A stretch of 64,000 nt of DNA from Euglena gracilis (taxonomy: Eukaryota > Euglenida > Euglenophyceae > Euglenales): positions 10,911,443 through 10,975,442 of the forward strand of contig CP154956.1 in the NCBI GenBank assembly GCA_039621445.1. The letters are read 5' to 3'. Below the pieces are notes generated by a model. It made no database searches, was not told where the DNA came from, and saw nothing but the letters and a program-made list of their open reading frames with translations. Position numbers and translations under genes: made by a program. How positions within the stretch are numbered: position 1 is the stretch's first letter; the number at the start of each line of letters is the position of its first letter. Positions 20,265-31,771 of the stretch are shown one piece after another.

Positions 20265-20739
20265 CTGCGGGGAGTGATGAAGTTTTTTTTTTGGAAAGTG
20301 GATGGCAAGTCATGAAAGTGATGAAATATACATGCGCGTAGATTGGTGATGGTCAGTCATGTATGCAAATGGCTGAGTGTGAATTAAAAAACATGGATTC
20401 TAAATGCAAAAGGCATGTCTGGTAAATAATTCACATAACTTGGAGTGGTGCATGATAAAAACTACCCCCTCCAAAAACAAAAACCGAAATATAAATCCCT
20501 CGAAAGCGATAATGGAATGGGGAAATTCCAAAATATTCGCATTCTGTGGCAGTTTGAATGATGAATTCCAGCTGAGATTTTGTTGAAATTGGTGGAATTT
20601 GAGCAAAACGACAGCAAAAGTGTATTGAAAGACAAACCGTATGTGATTTTGGTCCATAGAGTTTCCACCCATTATAAAAATGCCGTCTTGAAACCCCGCC
20701 AAAATGTAAAACGAGGGGTGTACTTAGGTGGTTTTATGC

Positions 20740-21016
20740 CAACCCCTGGGCGGGGGCGGGGTGCCTTGTGTTATGGGGTGCCTGCCCATAGAAGGCACCC
20801 CCTTGGGCTGTCGGTTTTGGACCCCGGTACTTGCCGGCCAAGCCAGATTTCTCTGAAAATGGCCATGTTTGCGCCCTGGCGCCTTTGGCGCCGGGGAGTG
20901 TGCTCTAGCACTACCTACCCAAAGCCCGACCCCAGGATAGTCGAAAATGCCCGACCCCCTGCCTGCCCATAGCACCCCTCCCTGGGGGTGTGATTTTAAA
21001 AAGAAGCCTGCCATGG
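20740..21016. mobile_element. Foldback element with GGGTGCCTGCCCATA core, left end lost
   Basis: Contains GGGGTGCCTGCCCATAG, an inverse counterpart CCTGCCCATAGCACCCC, a central GGCGCCTTTGGCGCC hairpin and the right end TTTTAAAAAGAAGCCTG. Same architecture as 34378-34694 and 52100-52406. No target duplication found. Confidence 0.6.
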
Positions 21017-22084
21017 TATCCCCGTAGAAAGAAAGGCAAGGCAGCACCATATGGGTGGCCCCCAGCACACACCTGAACTCCGGCTCCGGGAATTCCTCCA
21101 GCCCTGGTGGGAGCAGACCTTCGGGAGGCCCTGCAGTGCAGCAAATGAAGTCCACTGAACTTATGGCGGGGGGGGGGGTCGCTGGGTAGGGGCAAGGAAT
21201 TTGGGCTGGTTTGCCAGCCCCCCCCCCAAGGGGGACCCCGGCTTTTACTCATCTGGGGCATGGAACCCAACGCTCAACAACTGCGAGAGAGGAAGAAAAA
21301 AAAACAACCACACTCTGTTTTCAAAAATGAATTGACAACATCAAAAAAAAAAGAGACTAAAAACCCTCAAAAGGTATTTTTTTCACCATCTTGACCACTT
21401 TTGTCAAATAACTTCCGGGGCGCCTTGCGTCAGGATTTTTTTCCAGCAGGATCCAACAAAAAGGGGTTTGCTGGCTGGCTAGGGAATAGCAAGGCTGGCT
21501 GCAGCAACCCCCGTCGAGGGTCTGCAAACCTCAAAGCGCCCAGGAAAAAGGGTTAGGGTTAGCAACATGCAACCTTCAGGGAGCAGGCTGAATCCAGGGA
21601 GGAGGCACAACTGCCTGGTCACAGGTGAAATAGGTTTAGCAAGGCATTCCGGGCAAGAGTTCCCTGGCCGAGTGCCCAGACACTGTTGGCCAGTTGCCCC
21701 CTACTTGTATTCGCCCCCTTCTCCCGTAGAAGAACAGGACAGCGATCATTTATTGACTGCTTCAATTCCTGCAGGAGGGTCAAAAACTGGAAAAAAAAAC
21801 CTGAAAAATCGCGAGGTCGATTTTGTGTTGAGGTTGTGAGTGGACGGGTGCCGTCCCCGGCACTCGTTCCCCGTATCAATCTCTGTGCGCGCGGCGTTGC
21901 TGAAACATTGCCTTTGCTGAAACATTTGCAACCTCTGGGCCAGGAGGCAGGGCAGAACGGAAAGGCCTGGTGGGGGGTCGACCCCCACCCGGGAGGTGGG
22001 GGGGGGGTGGGTCGACCCCCCCCCCACCACAGTATTTTCACCAATTTCGGGAAAACGGGGATTTTGGCCGGAAATTTTTAGAAA

Positions 22085-22370
22085 AATGAACCCAAAATAC
22101 ATGATTGTTTGATGGAAAACCACATTTTTTCACAAAAAAATCTCAAAAATTTCAGAGTTAAAAATTGGTAATTTTAGGAGGGGGTGAAAAAAAAACAAAG
22201 GTTAAAAAAGTGGACCAAATTTTGGCATAATCAAATTTTACTGACATTTTTTCTCTTGGAAATTTTTTGGACTTTCAACGACATTTTTTGCTTCAAAAAC
22301 CTCTCAAAATCAAAATTTTGAGAAATATTCAAATTTTGGAAGGTGTGAAAAAATGGGGTTTTGAGGGGTT
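22085..22370. repeat. 280-bp dispersed repeat, copy 1
   Basis: Shares order and wording with 42212-42490 and 42592-42945: AAAATGAACCCAAAATACAT, GATGGAAAACCACATTTTT, TTTAGGAGGGGG, GTGGACCAAATTTTGGCA, CTCTCAAAATCAAAATTTTG, AAGGTGTGAAAAAATGGGG. At 22.4 and 43.2 kb the repeat continues into an AAACACCCRGCGCC hairpin segment, so the full element is probably over 400 bp. Confidence 0.8.
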
Positions 22371-22975
22371 TTGGGGGGGACCTCTCATACCTCCCATATG
22401 GGTCCATATACCAGAACCTCCCAAAATGGGTAAAAAAAAAACACCCAGCGCCGAAGGTGCCGGAAAAATTTTTTCGGGTCCAAAAATTGGTGCTCCCAGA
22501 AATACGGGAAGAGGTGGTGGGGGGGGGGGGAGGTGGTCGACACCCCCCACCCACCACCCTGGCTGTTTCGCCGATTCCCGTTCTGCCCTGGCAGGGGGTG
22601 CCGGATCTGGGTGCCAGCCCAGGCACCAGGCAGGCTTCCCCCGGGGTGGGGTTCAGGCTTCTTTTTTCCAACCCCCGGGGGGGGTGCCTTGTGCTCTGGG
22701 GTGCCATGGGCAGGCACGAGAGTAGGGCACTTTCGGCCCCTCCCCCCCCAGAGGGTTTTGGGATGGGGGTTTGGGGCGGGTAGTGCTATACAGAACCCCC
22801 CCCCTCCAGCGCCGGGGTCCAAAAATGGCCATTTTCAAGGGAAATATGGCTTGGTTGGCAAGTACCCCCCCCCCCGGCGAGGTGTGCCTGCTATGGGCAG
22901 GCACCCCCGAGGGAGGGTTCGACGGGGTTGGCCACCACACAAATTTCATCCTGGCCGGGAGGCTGGCATCTTCTT

Positions 22976-23256
22976 CAGGAGTTTTTTTTTTAAGACCGGG
23001 GGGGAGGTGGGTGCCCCCCCCCCCCCCCCCCCCCCGGCGGCCCCCCCCGGGGGGGGTCCCGGGGGACCCACAAAAACTGGCCGAAAAATCGCGAAAAGTG
23101 CTAAAAACAGCACTTTTCAAAAATTTTCGGCACCTTCGGCACCGAAAAGTATATCCCACCCCCCTCCGGGGGGACCCCCCTGGGGGGGGGGCTCGGCCAG
23201 GCCCCCCCCCCCCCCACCCCCCCCCCCCCGGGGTCCACGACTAAAAAAAACCCCTG
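22976..23256. mobile_element. CAGG-type MITE with 8-bp TSD
   Basis: 281 bp; left end CAGGAGTTTTTTTTTTAAGA, right end CGACTAAAAAAAACCCCTG. Perfect 8-bp duplication ATCTTCTT at 22968-22975 and 23257-23264. Inside: long C/G stems and TTTTCGGCACCTTCGGCACC hairpin. No coding capacity. Confidence 0.85.
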
Positions 23257-23410
23257 ATCTTCTTCATTTGAAGGAAACTGCCCAAATCCTCGCATGCCAT
23301 TTTCAGGATCTCACCCAGCCGTTTTAATATCGACGCACGGTTCTGCCTCCCCATGATTGCGCCAATGCAGCAGCCAGGCAGGACTCCAATTCTACAGCTG
23401 CCATTGCCTA

Positions 23411-23696
23411 TCCCCCACCCCGGGAAACTGTCACCTGACAGGTTGGCCGGTACCGGGGACCCTGACAACTTCCTATCATGACAGGTTGGCCGGTACCGGG
23501 GACCCTGACAACTTCCTATACTGACAGGTTGGCCAGTACCGGGGACCCTGACAACTTCCTATACTGACAGGTTGGCCGGTACCGGGGACCCTGACAACTT
23601 CCTATACTGACAGGTTGGCCGGTACCGGGGACCCTGACAGGTTCCCGGGCGGGACCCTGACAGGTTCTCGGGCATGACAGTTTCCCAGGGGGGGGG
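23411..23696. mobile_element. GGGAAACTGTCA-TIR element, five-unit copy
   Basis: Left GGGAAACTGTCACCTGACAG, right GGCATGACAGTTTCCC. Between them about five copies of a 43-bp unit (GACAGGTTGGCCGGTACC, GGGGACCCTGACAACTTCC, TAT…). Other members are at 25069, 33834, 47810, 54889 and 60644; they differ mainly in unit number. The nested GACAGG/CCTGTC and GGTACC palindromes suggest protein-binding or foldback function. Confidence 0.8.
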
Positions 23697-24890
23697 TAGG
23701 TACAAGAAAGGCATGGAAAAAATTGGGCACCTCCAGAAGCAACTGGACTGCCGTTCCCCTCAAATAAAACACGTCGTTCCTTCAAATGGACATATTTCGG
23801 TATCCTCTTTGTCCCAGTTGGGTCTGAACCACTTTCACCCGTCTCCAACTTGGTTTGTGCTGAGCTCTGTTTGGGAACAGCAATGTGGGGATTCAAAACA
23901 AAACACTTAGGTCGATGGACCATGCGATCACTGACGGGACACCTGTCCATCAAACGTACAACCCAGGTTCAAATCTCTGTACAAAATAAATGAATGAATA
24001 TAAATAAAAACAAAAAAAGAAATTTCAACAAATGAAAAAAATATAAATAATAACAAAAGATAAAGAATATAACAAAAGAAAATAAAAATAAAAGTGCAAC
24101 TCGCCCTGAAGACCACCATGGGAGTGATAGCGTCCCAGGGCTTCATTTTGGGTATGAGGCACGTTCCTTTGACTCCCCACGGTTTCCCAGATTACTCTAA
24201 AAATCACATAATGGGGTCACTGCCACTCTTTCAAAAAGCAGTCAGTTGCTATTTTTTTTTGGAAAACCCCCTGGGGGACGCAAGGTGAGGGAAATTCAAA
24301 TGTGAAGAAAATGGTTTCAAAAAAAAATTCCGGCACCTTTAGAGCCGGGTCACTTCCCGCGTTGGGCGGAGGGGGTTTGGGCCAAAAAAAAAACCAGTCA
24401 GTCTACCCAAAGAAAAATGAGTGGACGGCAGCGAACAAATGACTGTGTGGTCCCAAAACAAGCAAAAAAAAAAACACAGGCAAAAACGTGCCTCATCGGG
24501 GCCAGAGGAGCAAATGATTGACTGACTCGGGGATATGGAGGATCTGCCACATTTGCAACTCACCATTGTGAAAAGTCGATTCATTGAAACCCTGTCAACA
24601 TGGGGGAGGTTGATATTGGAAGCCTTGAGGAAATTGGGGGGAAATTGCAGCAATTGCGGGAAAATTTGCGGAAATTGTTGAAACTGCTGAAACTGCAGAA
24701 AATGCAGAAATTGCGGACAAATTGCAGAAATTGTGGGGAAATCGCAGTTATCAACCGCCCCCCCCCCCCCGCCGCCGCCGTCAATTAACGCTGGGGTGCC
24801 CCCAAAGTCGTTGGAGAGACACAATGCGGCCATTCCCCCCGGGGAGGGCTGGGGCCGGCACACACCCGTCAGCTGCGGCCCAGGCAGGAC

Positions 24891-24937
24891 CTCGTCCTTA
24901 GGGCCTAGCCAGCCGGCCAGCTTGGCGTAGCCCGCCG
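24891..24937 (-). CDS. Candidate exon, unknown protein
   Basis: After gggcag the frame reads AGYAKLAGWLGPKDE to a gtcctg donor; it stays open beyond (VLPGPQLT, then gtgtgt). GC-rich and isolated in repeat DNA, on the same strand as the exons around it. Phase with neighbours is not settled and no family was recognised. Confidence 0.4.
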
Positions 24938-25068
24938 CTGCCCCGGCCAGGCGGCGGTTTCCGGGTTGGGGCACGGCGGTCCGGGCAAGCCCGGGGGGAG
25001 GGGGGGGGTGGACCCCCCCTACCAAGGAAAAGTTCCCTCGGCACCGTAGAAAATACCTCCACTCCCTC

Positions 25069-25216
25069 CCGGGAAACTGTCACCTGACAGGTGGGCCAGT
25101 AGCCGGGACCCTGACAACTTCCTATCATGACAGGTTGGCCGGTACCAACAGCCCTGACAGCTTCCCGGGGGTACCCTGACAGGTTCTTGGGCATGACAGT
25201 TTCCCGGGGGGGGGGG
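25069..25216. mobile_element. GGGAAACTGTCA-TIR element, short copy
   Basis: Left GGGAAACTGTCACCTGACAG and right GGCATGACAGTTTCCCGGGG enclose about two 43-bp-type units (TGACAACTTCCTATCATG, ACAGGTTGGCCGGTACC). Flanks ACCTCC and GGAGGT extend the inverted ends. Confidence 0.8.
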
Positions 25217-25948
25217 AGGTAATCACGGCGCCGGGAATGCAGGAAGGCCTGTAGGGGGGGGGGGCGGGGCGGGTCCGACCCCCCACCACCCACAGGGGTT
25301 CGGGGATTCCCGTGCTTTGGGGGCCGGTCCGCAGCAGGCACAACCCTCCGGGGGGCGGGGGGCAGGGGGGGGACTGGGGCTGTTTGCGACGAGTCCAGGC
25401 CCACCCACCCACCCACTGACCCAAAACCCAAAATTGGATGAAAGCCCTTGAACAGAATTGACCTGGGGTGTCCAGCGGCCCCGAACCACCTGATTATCAA
25501 CGGCTTCCATTATCTTCCATTATCAGCGGACTTTTGGAGGTGCAGCCCTTTACCCCTGAAATGTGATGACCCGTTACCTTTTCACTTCACCCCTGATGGT
25601 GATTAATTGACCTTTCCACCCCTGAAAAAAATGGCCACCCCTCTCGACACCCCCTTTCCGAGGCCCAAACCCACCCACAAGCCCCCCCTGGGGGTTAACC
25701 CACCCACTCACTCACTGACCCAAAACCCAAAAATCGACCCGAAAATCCTTGAGAAAAGATTTCCACCCCCCCCCCCCGGGGGTCTAGCTGCCCCAACCCA
25801 CCCACTCGAAACCCACTCGGTCCAGCCCTCTCGAAAACCCACCCCCCCCCGGGGGGGGGGGGGTCACACAGGTGTTGGGTAAGTCTATGTGTCGAGCGCC
25901 CCCCCCCCCCGCCGTAAACCACCGCCTGGCCCCGGCCCCGACGTACAC

Positions 25949-26028
25949 CGCGCCGGACTTGACCGCGCTGCCCGCGGCCAGCGTGCCGCCCTTCACGGCG
26001 CCGACGGTGGCCAGCGTCGGGGCGTCAC
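25949..26028 (-). CDS. Candidate exon with Ala/Val/Gly/Lys repeat pattern (copy B)
   Basis: After cgacag reads DAPTLATVGAVKGGTLAAG then SAVKSGA, ending at gtgtac. The segment PTLATVGAVKGGT is nearly the same as STLATVGAVKTGT in the exon at 27013-27086, and the DNA under both is nearly identical (GGCGCC/T-GT), so the two look like duplicated exons. Family not recognised. Confidence 0.5.
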
Positions 26029-26126
26029 CTGTCGACCCCCCCCCTCGGAGGTCAACTCAGAGGCTGGGAGTTCGGGTGGGTGGGGAAGAGGGTGCTGGCT
26101 GACCCCCCTCCCCCTCCCTCAGTTGC

Positions 26127-26324
26127 ACTGACTGCAGGGGGGGATATGCAACTTGGCCCTTCAAATTATGCAAGTCAAAAAAAAAAAAAAGGAAAAAAAA
26201 TGCAAAAAAAAATGCAAAAAAATGCAAAAAAAATGCAAAAAATGCAAAATTTCGGAAAAACCTGATAATGCAAAAAAAAAATGCAAATTATGCAAGTTGC
26301 ATATTCCCCCCCCCTGCTGACTGA
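26127..26324. mobile_element. ATATGCAACTTG-TIR element, copy 1
   Basis: Inverted ends ACTGACTGCAGGGGG-GATATGCAACTTG and CAAGTTGCATATTCCCCC-CCTGCTGACTG. Interior of repeated ATGCAAAAAAA. The core (26144-26304) is nearly the same as 53511-53613, including GGCCCTTCAAATTATGCAAG. Confidence 0.75.
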
Positions 26325-27012
26325 GGTTGAGGCTTCTTGTCCGTTTATGGCCGGCGCTAGCTTCGCTTCTGGCCCAGTTTGTGTGGTGTGTGGCCCCCTC
26401 CCCCTGTCCCCTCCCGGCTTGGATGTATTGTTCTCACGGGGAAGCTGGCCTCAACCCTCCGGCCTAGCATTGCAAGGAGGGGACACTGCGCATGATTCTG
26501 CACCTCCTGGTTTTTTTACACCAATTTTGGAGGGCTTTCCCAACAATTTGAATTTTGACCATTTTCAACAGTTCTTTTGCATATTGTTTCGTTTGCCCAG
26601 CACTCTGTTGGGGGGGGGGGATAAAGTAACACGGGGATTCAAAATAATGGACCGTGCGACCAGTGGTGGAATGCAAATGGAATGTAGGCCATCAAACATG
26701 CAAATACACTGGGGTGGGGCCCCCCCCCAGATAGAACTGGGGCAAATATCCAACTCATGCAAATACAAAACTCTGCCGGCACCCAACGCTTGGGGCAGGT
26801 AGTTCATTATCGACCCATTGCTGCCCGGCAACGCACACTTCGGACCCTCCAAAGCAAAATCCGTTACTGCCCAATCACTCAAATACTTGGATAATTTGAA
26901 TTTCACTCGATTGGGCGGGGAGCGAGGGGTCCAGAGCTGGGGGGGGGAGGCTGGCTGCTGGCCGGACCGGGGGGGGGGGGTCCCCCACCGGCATAAGCGA
27001 CGCCCGGGTCAC

Positions 27013-27086
27013 GGTGCCGGTCTTGACAGCGCCGACGGTGGCGAGCGTGCTGGACTTCACTGCGCCAGCAGCTACGTCCAGGGCCG
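27013..27086 (-). CDS. Candidate exon with Ala/Val/Gly/Lys repeat pattern (copy A)
   Basis: Frame reads ALDVAAGAVKSSTLATVGAV then KTGT before a gtgacc donor; upstream the same frame stays open as RGLRKYLRHPTRA, so the true acceptor may be earlier (ccccag at about 27120). Pattern AGAVKSxTLATVGAVKTGT resembles 11-residue amphipathic helix repeats. Function unknown. Confidence 0.45.
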
Positions 27087-27708
27087 CTCGGGTGGGGTGG
27101 CGCAGGTATTTTCTCAAGCCTCTGGGGCTGGCCAGCTCCGACTCATGCAGGCAGAAGGGGGATGCGCTACCCCGGCCGCAAAAAAAACGCGAAAAAAGAT
27201 GCGCAAAAAATGCAGAATCTTTCGAAAACCTTGAAGAAAATATGCAATAAACCCGCAAAAAAATGCCAAAAAGTGCGAAATGCACTTTCCCCCCCTGCTC
27301 ATGGGAGGTCAATCATGGATGCAAAAAGCACATTCCTTCACTTTTTTCTGTTGCCAGTTTGACTAACCGGGAAGGGGGAATTGGAGTGCCTTAGGGCCCA
27401 CGACCAGCCAGGCACTTCCCCCTGCAGGGGGGGGGGGGCACCTGGTCGCGGCAGAAATTTGCCGACTGGCCAGGCCCATGACTAAGGCTTTCGGCCCAGG
27501 TGACGACAGACTGGGAGGTCGGATCTGGGGGCCTTGGAGCGCCTGCCCCGGTAGGCAACCCCCCTGGGTTGGGTCGGTCAGGTTTCTGTCCGGCCATGGT
27601 TTCGGGCGGGACGCCAAACGACAACACCAGAAAACCCAGCCAGAGTCCGACGATGGGTTTGCGGGTCGGGTTCGGGTTGCCGGGAGGGGCCGCGGCCGCC
27701 CTGGCCAC

Positions 27709-27750
27709 CACGGCGCCGGACTTCACGCCGCTGGCTCCCGCCACCGCCGC
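27709..27750 (-). CDS. Candidate exon, Ala/Val/Gly/Lys pattern
   Basis: After gctgcag the frame reads AAVAGASGVKSGAV to a gtggcc donor, repeating the GxVKSGAV pattern of its neighbours. Phase 0 at both ends and therefore directly compatible with exon 28170-28265. Confidence 0.45.
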
Positions 27751-28169
27751 CTGCAGCAGCAGAAAGAGCTCTTCTGGGCCAACAAACCGGTTCCCGATCT
27801 CTCCCGACACGCACGCGGCTGAGCCAGGCTTTTGGCACTCGTTCCTTCGGTTTTCATTCTGGCAGTGCTGCACGGAGCGCAGGTTGGCAAATTTGGGTTG
27901 GCGAGGAAAAAACTGGCCACCGAAGGACTGTAGGCGGGCACTGTGAAGCCTAAAATTGGTCCCTGTCTGTCAGCCCAAAGCCCCCAAGGGGAATGAACAA
28001 GAATCCAGAATGAAACCTCAAAAAACATTAAAAACCTTTAAAAAAAACTTTGAAATTGCAAACCCGAATCTTTGAAAAACATGGTTTTGGGGTCAGACGT
28101 CCCCCCAAGCATTCTTTCTCAATCATCTGAAACACGGTTGTTCGCATCAGGTTGCGCGGGATGGGGGAC

Positions 28170-28265
28170 CTGCTTGACGGCCCCCGCGGCGGCGACGGTG
28201 CCCTTCTTGGCCAGTGCGGCTCCCGCCACAACGTAGTCCTGGCCGGGGAACGTGATGAACCGCAC
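28170..28265 (-). CDS. Candidate exon leading the Ala/Val/Gly/Lys series
   Basis: Between ggccacag and gtcccc, reads VRFITFPGQDYVVAGAALAK then KGTVAAAGAVKQ, phase 0/0. Splice sites and codon usage are convincing. VRFITFPGQDYVV looks like a folded-domain edge leading into the repetitive helix. No family was recognised; it could be the N-terminal part of the OXA1 transcript or a separate gene. Confidence 0.6.
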
Positions 28266-29204
28266 CTGTGGCCGGCGGGCCGGAAGTGTGATGGTGCGGT
28301 CCGATTTGCAGCCTCCTTCAGCCGCTGGTGGCCGCCAATGATAAATCGCCAACTTGTTTGAAACTTTGCACCCCGGGGGTCTCGAAATTGAAAATGGTCT
28401 TCCTTCCTGGTATCCCGATCGGCACCATCCGCCCGATTGGTGGTCGCGCGGCGATCCAAAAAAATGCCTTTTGTCCCACCTTTTTGTAAATTGTGCAATT
28501 ACACCTCATTTATTTTTCAAATTACCTTTCCTTCGAAAGTGTTCGTGTCTCTCTCTCCACCTGTAACCTGCTGTAGAAAAAAAACTCAAAAGATAAAATG
28601 GAACCTACAAACTGTGGGACCAATTCCTCGCAAAATTTAGCGCCTTTGTGAAAAACAGGGGAAAAAACCGAGAAACCTCCTCACTCTCATCAAACAAAAC
28701 CCTCCCGACTTCTCTTCTTTGTATACGCCATGAGGTGATTTTTCAAATTTTCCTTTCGGTGTTCACAACAAAATTCTCGGGCTTACTGACTGGCTCATCC
28801 CAACCCTTCCGAAAAATGCTTCTGATACCCCCCCAGCACTTGGCAATATGCAAATTTACCCCCCCCCCCAAAATTGTCTGTCGGCCTTAGCCTTGGTTCC
28901 CCCATTTTCAGGCTTTTGCGCCTATTTGCCCATGGCCCGCCGAAAACCTTAACCTGCACACCGCCCAGCTTTGCCTTTGGTCATGGCCCAGGCCACAAAT
29001 GAAGGGGGGGGTAGTTATTCGTTCTCCAAGGTGGGCTGCACCTCAAGGCGGCACCAAGAACCTGTCTTGTGAATCTCCTCGCCCATAACTGATATGAACG
29101 TCTGCAGATATTCCAAATTCCTTTTCATTTCAGATTTCCCGTTGTTTTTTCCCCAGGCCCAGCATTTTTATCGAATTCTACTGCTGTGTTCCCATGGTGA
29201 ATGT

Positions 29205-29322
29205 CCATCGTTATCATCATCATCACCATCACCATCATCACCATCGTTATCATCATCGTCGTCGTCGTCGTCATCATCGTCGTCATCATCGTCTTATCAG
29301 CAGCAGCAGCAGCAGCAGCATT
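29205..29322. repeat. ATC/GTC then CAG microsatellite
   Basis: TCATCATCACC/TCGTCGTCG triplets followed by seven or so CAG triplets (29299-29321). Frames read poly-Ser or poly-Gln; not treated as coding. Confidence 0.9.
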
Positions 29323-30177
29323 TAAAATATTTTGACCAATACTATGTGAAAATTTATTGAGGGATCACTTTGCATTCAGTTACTATTGCACTGTTATTGT
29401 TGCATTCTGCTTCAACAGCCCCCAAACCCAAGGCACTGACATAGGGGGGGGGGTCACCATGTGCGCACCGTTGGTATGTAAAATACCCGACAGGCTTTTT
29501 TTTTGAGAGGAGGAGCCCCCACCCACCCAGCCTGGCACAGGACCCCGAGAGGGGGGGGGGGGCAAAAACGGGCCATCTGAGGGCGATTCTCAAAAAGTTC
29601 TGGCGCGATCTCACCCATACTCACCCCAGGGAAGGGGTGGCCTTCTGAGTTAAAGCAGAAGCCTGACGCTATAAGATTTTTAAAACGGCAGCTACCAGAC
29701 TAATGACCCCCGAGGACACTCTACAGTCCACCAAAAGGGGGGGACGTTAGACTGATGGCAGTTCCAACATTCTGGGAGACACAGGGTTAATGATGAGGTT
29801 AGAGTTAGGGTTTCAAGCGGAGGAGGCTTGGAATTATTTCCACTCCAAAATTTGGCCAAATTTAAGCTGGAAGTTAGGCCTCGAGTTAGTCCTGAATTGG
29901 ACCTGAATTCGTCTTAAATTAGGCTCCCAAAGTTAGGTTACGTTGAGCCTGAATCCCAAAGCACAAGGCAAAGGGGAAGCCCGTCGTGGACCACATTCAG
30001 GTGTTTTTCCGAGGGCGATGGCACCCAAACAGACGAAACCTGGGGACCGCCACCAGATTAAAACCTCCCTGTGTAGACAATGTGACCCCTGGGGGGGGGG
30101 TATTAATCTGGCGGCTCCCCGATAACCAATACCATGATGAATATTGGAATGATCAACCTAAATCGAGCCACAAACAC

Positions 30178-30320
30178 CCACGCACGCACGCACAACACAC
30201 ACACATACACAGACACCCACACGCGGACACAATACACAGCGCAGCACAGCACAGCACAGCACAACGCACAACGCACAACGCACAACGCACAATGCACAAC
30301 ACAACGCAACACAACACAGT
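30178..30320. repeat. CACA/CACAACG simple repeat
   Basis: Cytosine-adenosine tracts: CACGCACGCACAACACACA, GCACAGCACAGC, then five or so ACAACGC units. Microsatellite only. Confidence 0.85.
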
Positions 30321-30984
30321 ACCTGGTTCCGGCGAAGTGCCATCGCCAAACAGGGTGTCGATGCCACCCCCAGGCTGGTTCCTTGTCGGACCCAGGGAAC
30401 AAAGAGGTGCCTTTGTTTTCGGTGCAGAAGTGCTGGAGTTGACGATTTCTCAAGCCGGGGGGCAGCCACAGCTCAGCGCAGCCCACTGGGTTGAGCTGTA
30501 AAAAGCGAAAACCAAATAACTTTCGGCACACCCCCCCCCCTCAGGAAAAAGGGGTTCGCTGCAAGTCCTTAAAGAAAAATTGTGCTCCCCCAAGCCTGGC
30601 AAAAAGACCTCAAAGCACCTGCCCCCCCCCCCAAAGCCCAAACCCAGATGGTTCGGGCTTTTCGGACAATGGTTTGAGGTAAATACCCCAACCCCCAAAA
30701 AATTGACCCCCTTTTGAGCCGGCTGACCCAAAATTGCACAAACTCACACACTCTCCACACAAAACACTCCGCGCATTTTTCGACGGAAAAAAAAAGATAT
30801 CAACTGCCAAAATTGCAAACCTCTTAAAAAAAAATCTCCAAAAAATATCTTTTAGGGTTATGCAAACCCCCTCCAGAGAGAAGGGCTTCTGCGGCCAGAC
30901 CCGATTTTGGCCAGCCCAGCCAAGCGAAGCAGCATGGCCTCCTTCCCCCTCCCTTCACCCCACGTTTCCCATTCATCCGCCCAC

Positions 30985-31026
30985 CGAGGGGTTGACGCGC
31001 AGCTTGCTGGACTGGTTGTAAGTGAG
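30985..31026 (-). CDS. Candidate small exon, unknown protein
   Basis: Between gggccag and gtgggc, 14 codons read LTYNQSSKLRVNPS, phase 0/0. Short, so support is limited to splice motifs, codon composition and strand agreement with neighbours. Confidence 0.4.
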
Positions 31027-31413
31027 CTGGCCCTCAGAAGCTTACAGGCAAGTGCCCCCTTTCCAGAAAAGGCATGTCCTAACTGGGGGGTCCGTCGACT
31101 TAAAAAGAAGCCTGGTGCCCTTGCATTTCTGTCCAGGGGATTTCGGGGGGGGGGGTCGATTCACCATTTGAAAATTTTAAAAAATTTGAAATTTTAAAAT
31201 TTAAAAAAAATTAAAAAATGAAAAAGATCAGAGACCAGCCTGGCCACGAAGAATGCGGTGCGCAGGGGGACCCCGGCGTGCGGCAGGGGGCGGTGGCCCA
31301 CCCGGTAGAGGAGTGGGGCCAGCGCTCTCCCCCCCCCCGAGCCAGGGGTCGCAGAAGCGCGGTTGCTCCCACGTGACCAGGCACCTATGGTCGTCCAGAA
31401 TCCCAGACCTGGT

Positions 31414-31675
31414 CATGCCCGGTCACGCCCAGTCACGCCCGGTCACGCCCCAGTCACGCCCGGTCACACCCAGTCACGCCCCAGTCACGCCCCAGTCACG
31501 CCCCAGTCACGCCCCAGTCACGCCCGGTCACGCCCAGTCAGTCACGCCCCAGTCACACCCCGGTCACGCCCCGGTCACGCCCCAGTCACGCCCCAGTCAC
31601 GCCCCAGTCACGCCCCAGTCACGCCCCAGTCACACCCGGTCACGCCCCAGTCACACCCGGTCACGCCCGGTCATT
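31414..31675. repeat. CAGTCACGCCC/GGTCACGCCC minisatellite
   Basis: About 260 bp of 11-12-bp units. Plus frames give Pro-Ser-His-Ala repeats; no exon signals. Flanking sequence at 31.25-31.40 kb has open minus-strand frames (CLVTWEQPRFCDPWL) that I could not bound with splice sites. Confidence 0.9.
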
Positions 31676-31771
31676 TTACAGGTGCTTCCGCATTTCGTCC
31701 CTAACCCCCACAGGGTTGTATGGGAAAGCCTGGTGAGGGTGTCGACCCCCACCACCCATAGGGTGTGCGGG

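Larger units (their letters stand above)
20265..24890. other. 4.6-kb stretch without supported exon
   Basis: Filled by foldback elements (20.74, 22.4-23.26 kb), a 280-bp dispersed repeat (22.09-22.37 kb), a TIR element of 43-bp units (23.41-23.70 kb) and an A/T-rich block (24.0-24.1 kb). An AGGGTTAGGGTTAG tract is at 21551-21564. No coding sequence was recognised. Confidence 0.5.
28266..30984. other. 2.7-kb stretch without supported exon
   Basis: Contains microsatellites at 29.2 kb, a decayed foldback at 29491-29664 (ends CAGGCTTTTTTTTTGAGA and CAGAAGCCTG) and a segment at 29.78-29.94 kb with GTTAGGG/TTAGGCCT wording reminiscent of the GGCAGC palindromes. No coding sequence seen. Confidence 0.45.

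Noticed and set aside
22995-23235. Long poly-C/poly-G runs as sequencing errors
   Set aside because: Run lengths may be inaccurate, but the runs occur at matching positions in both arms of foldback elements bounded by perfect target duplications, so they are real components.
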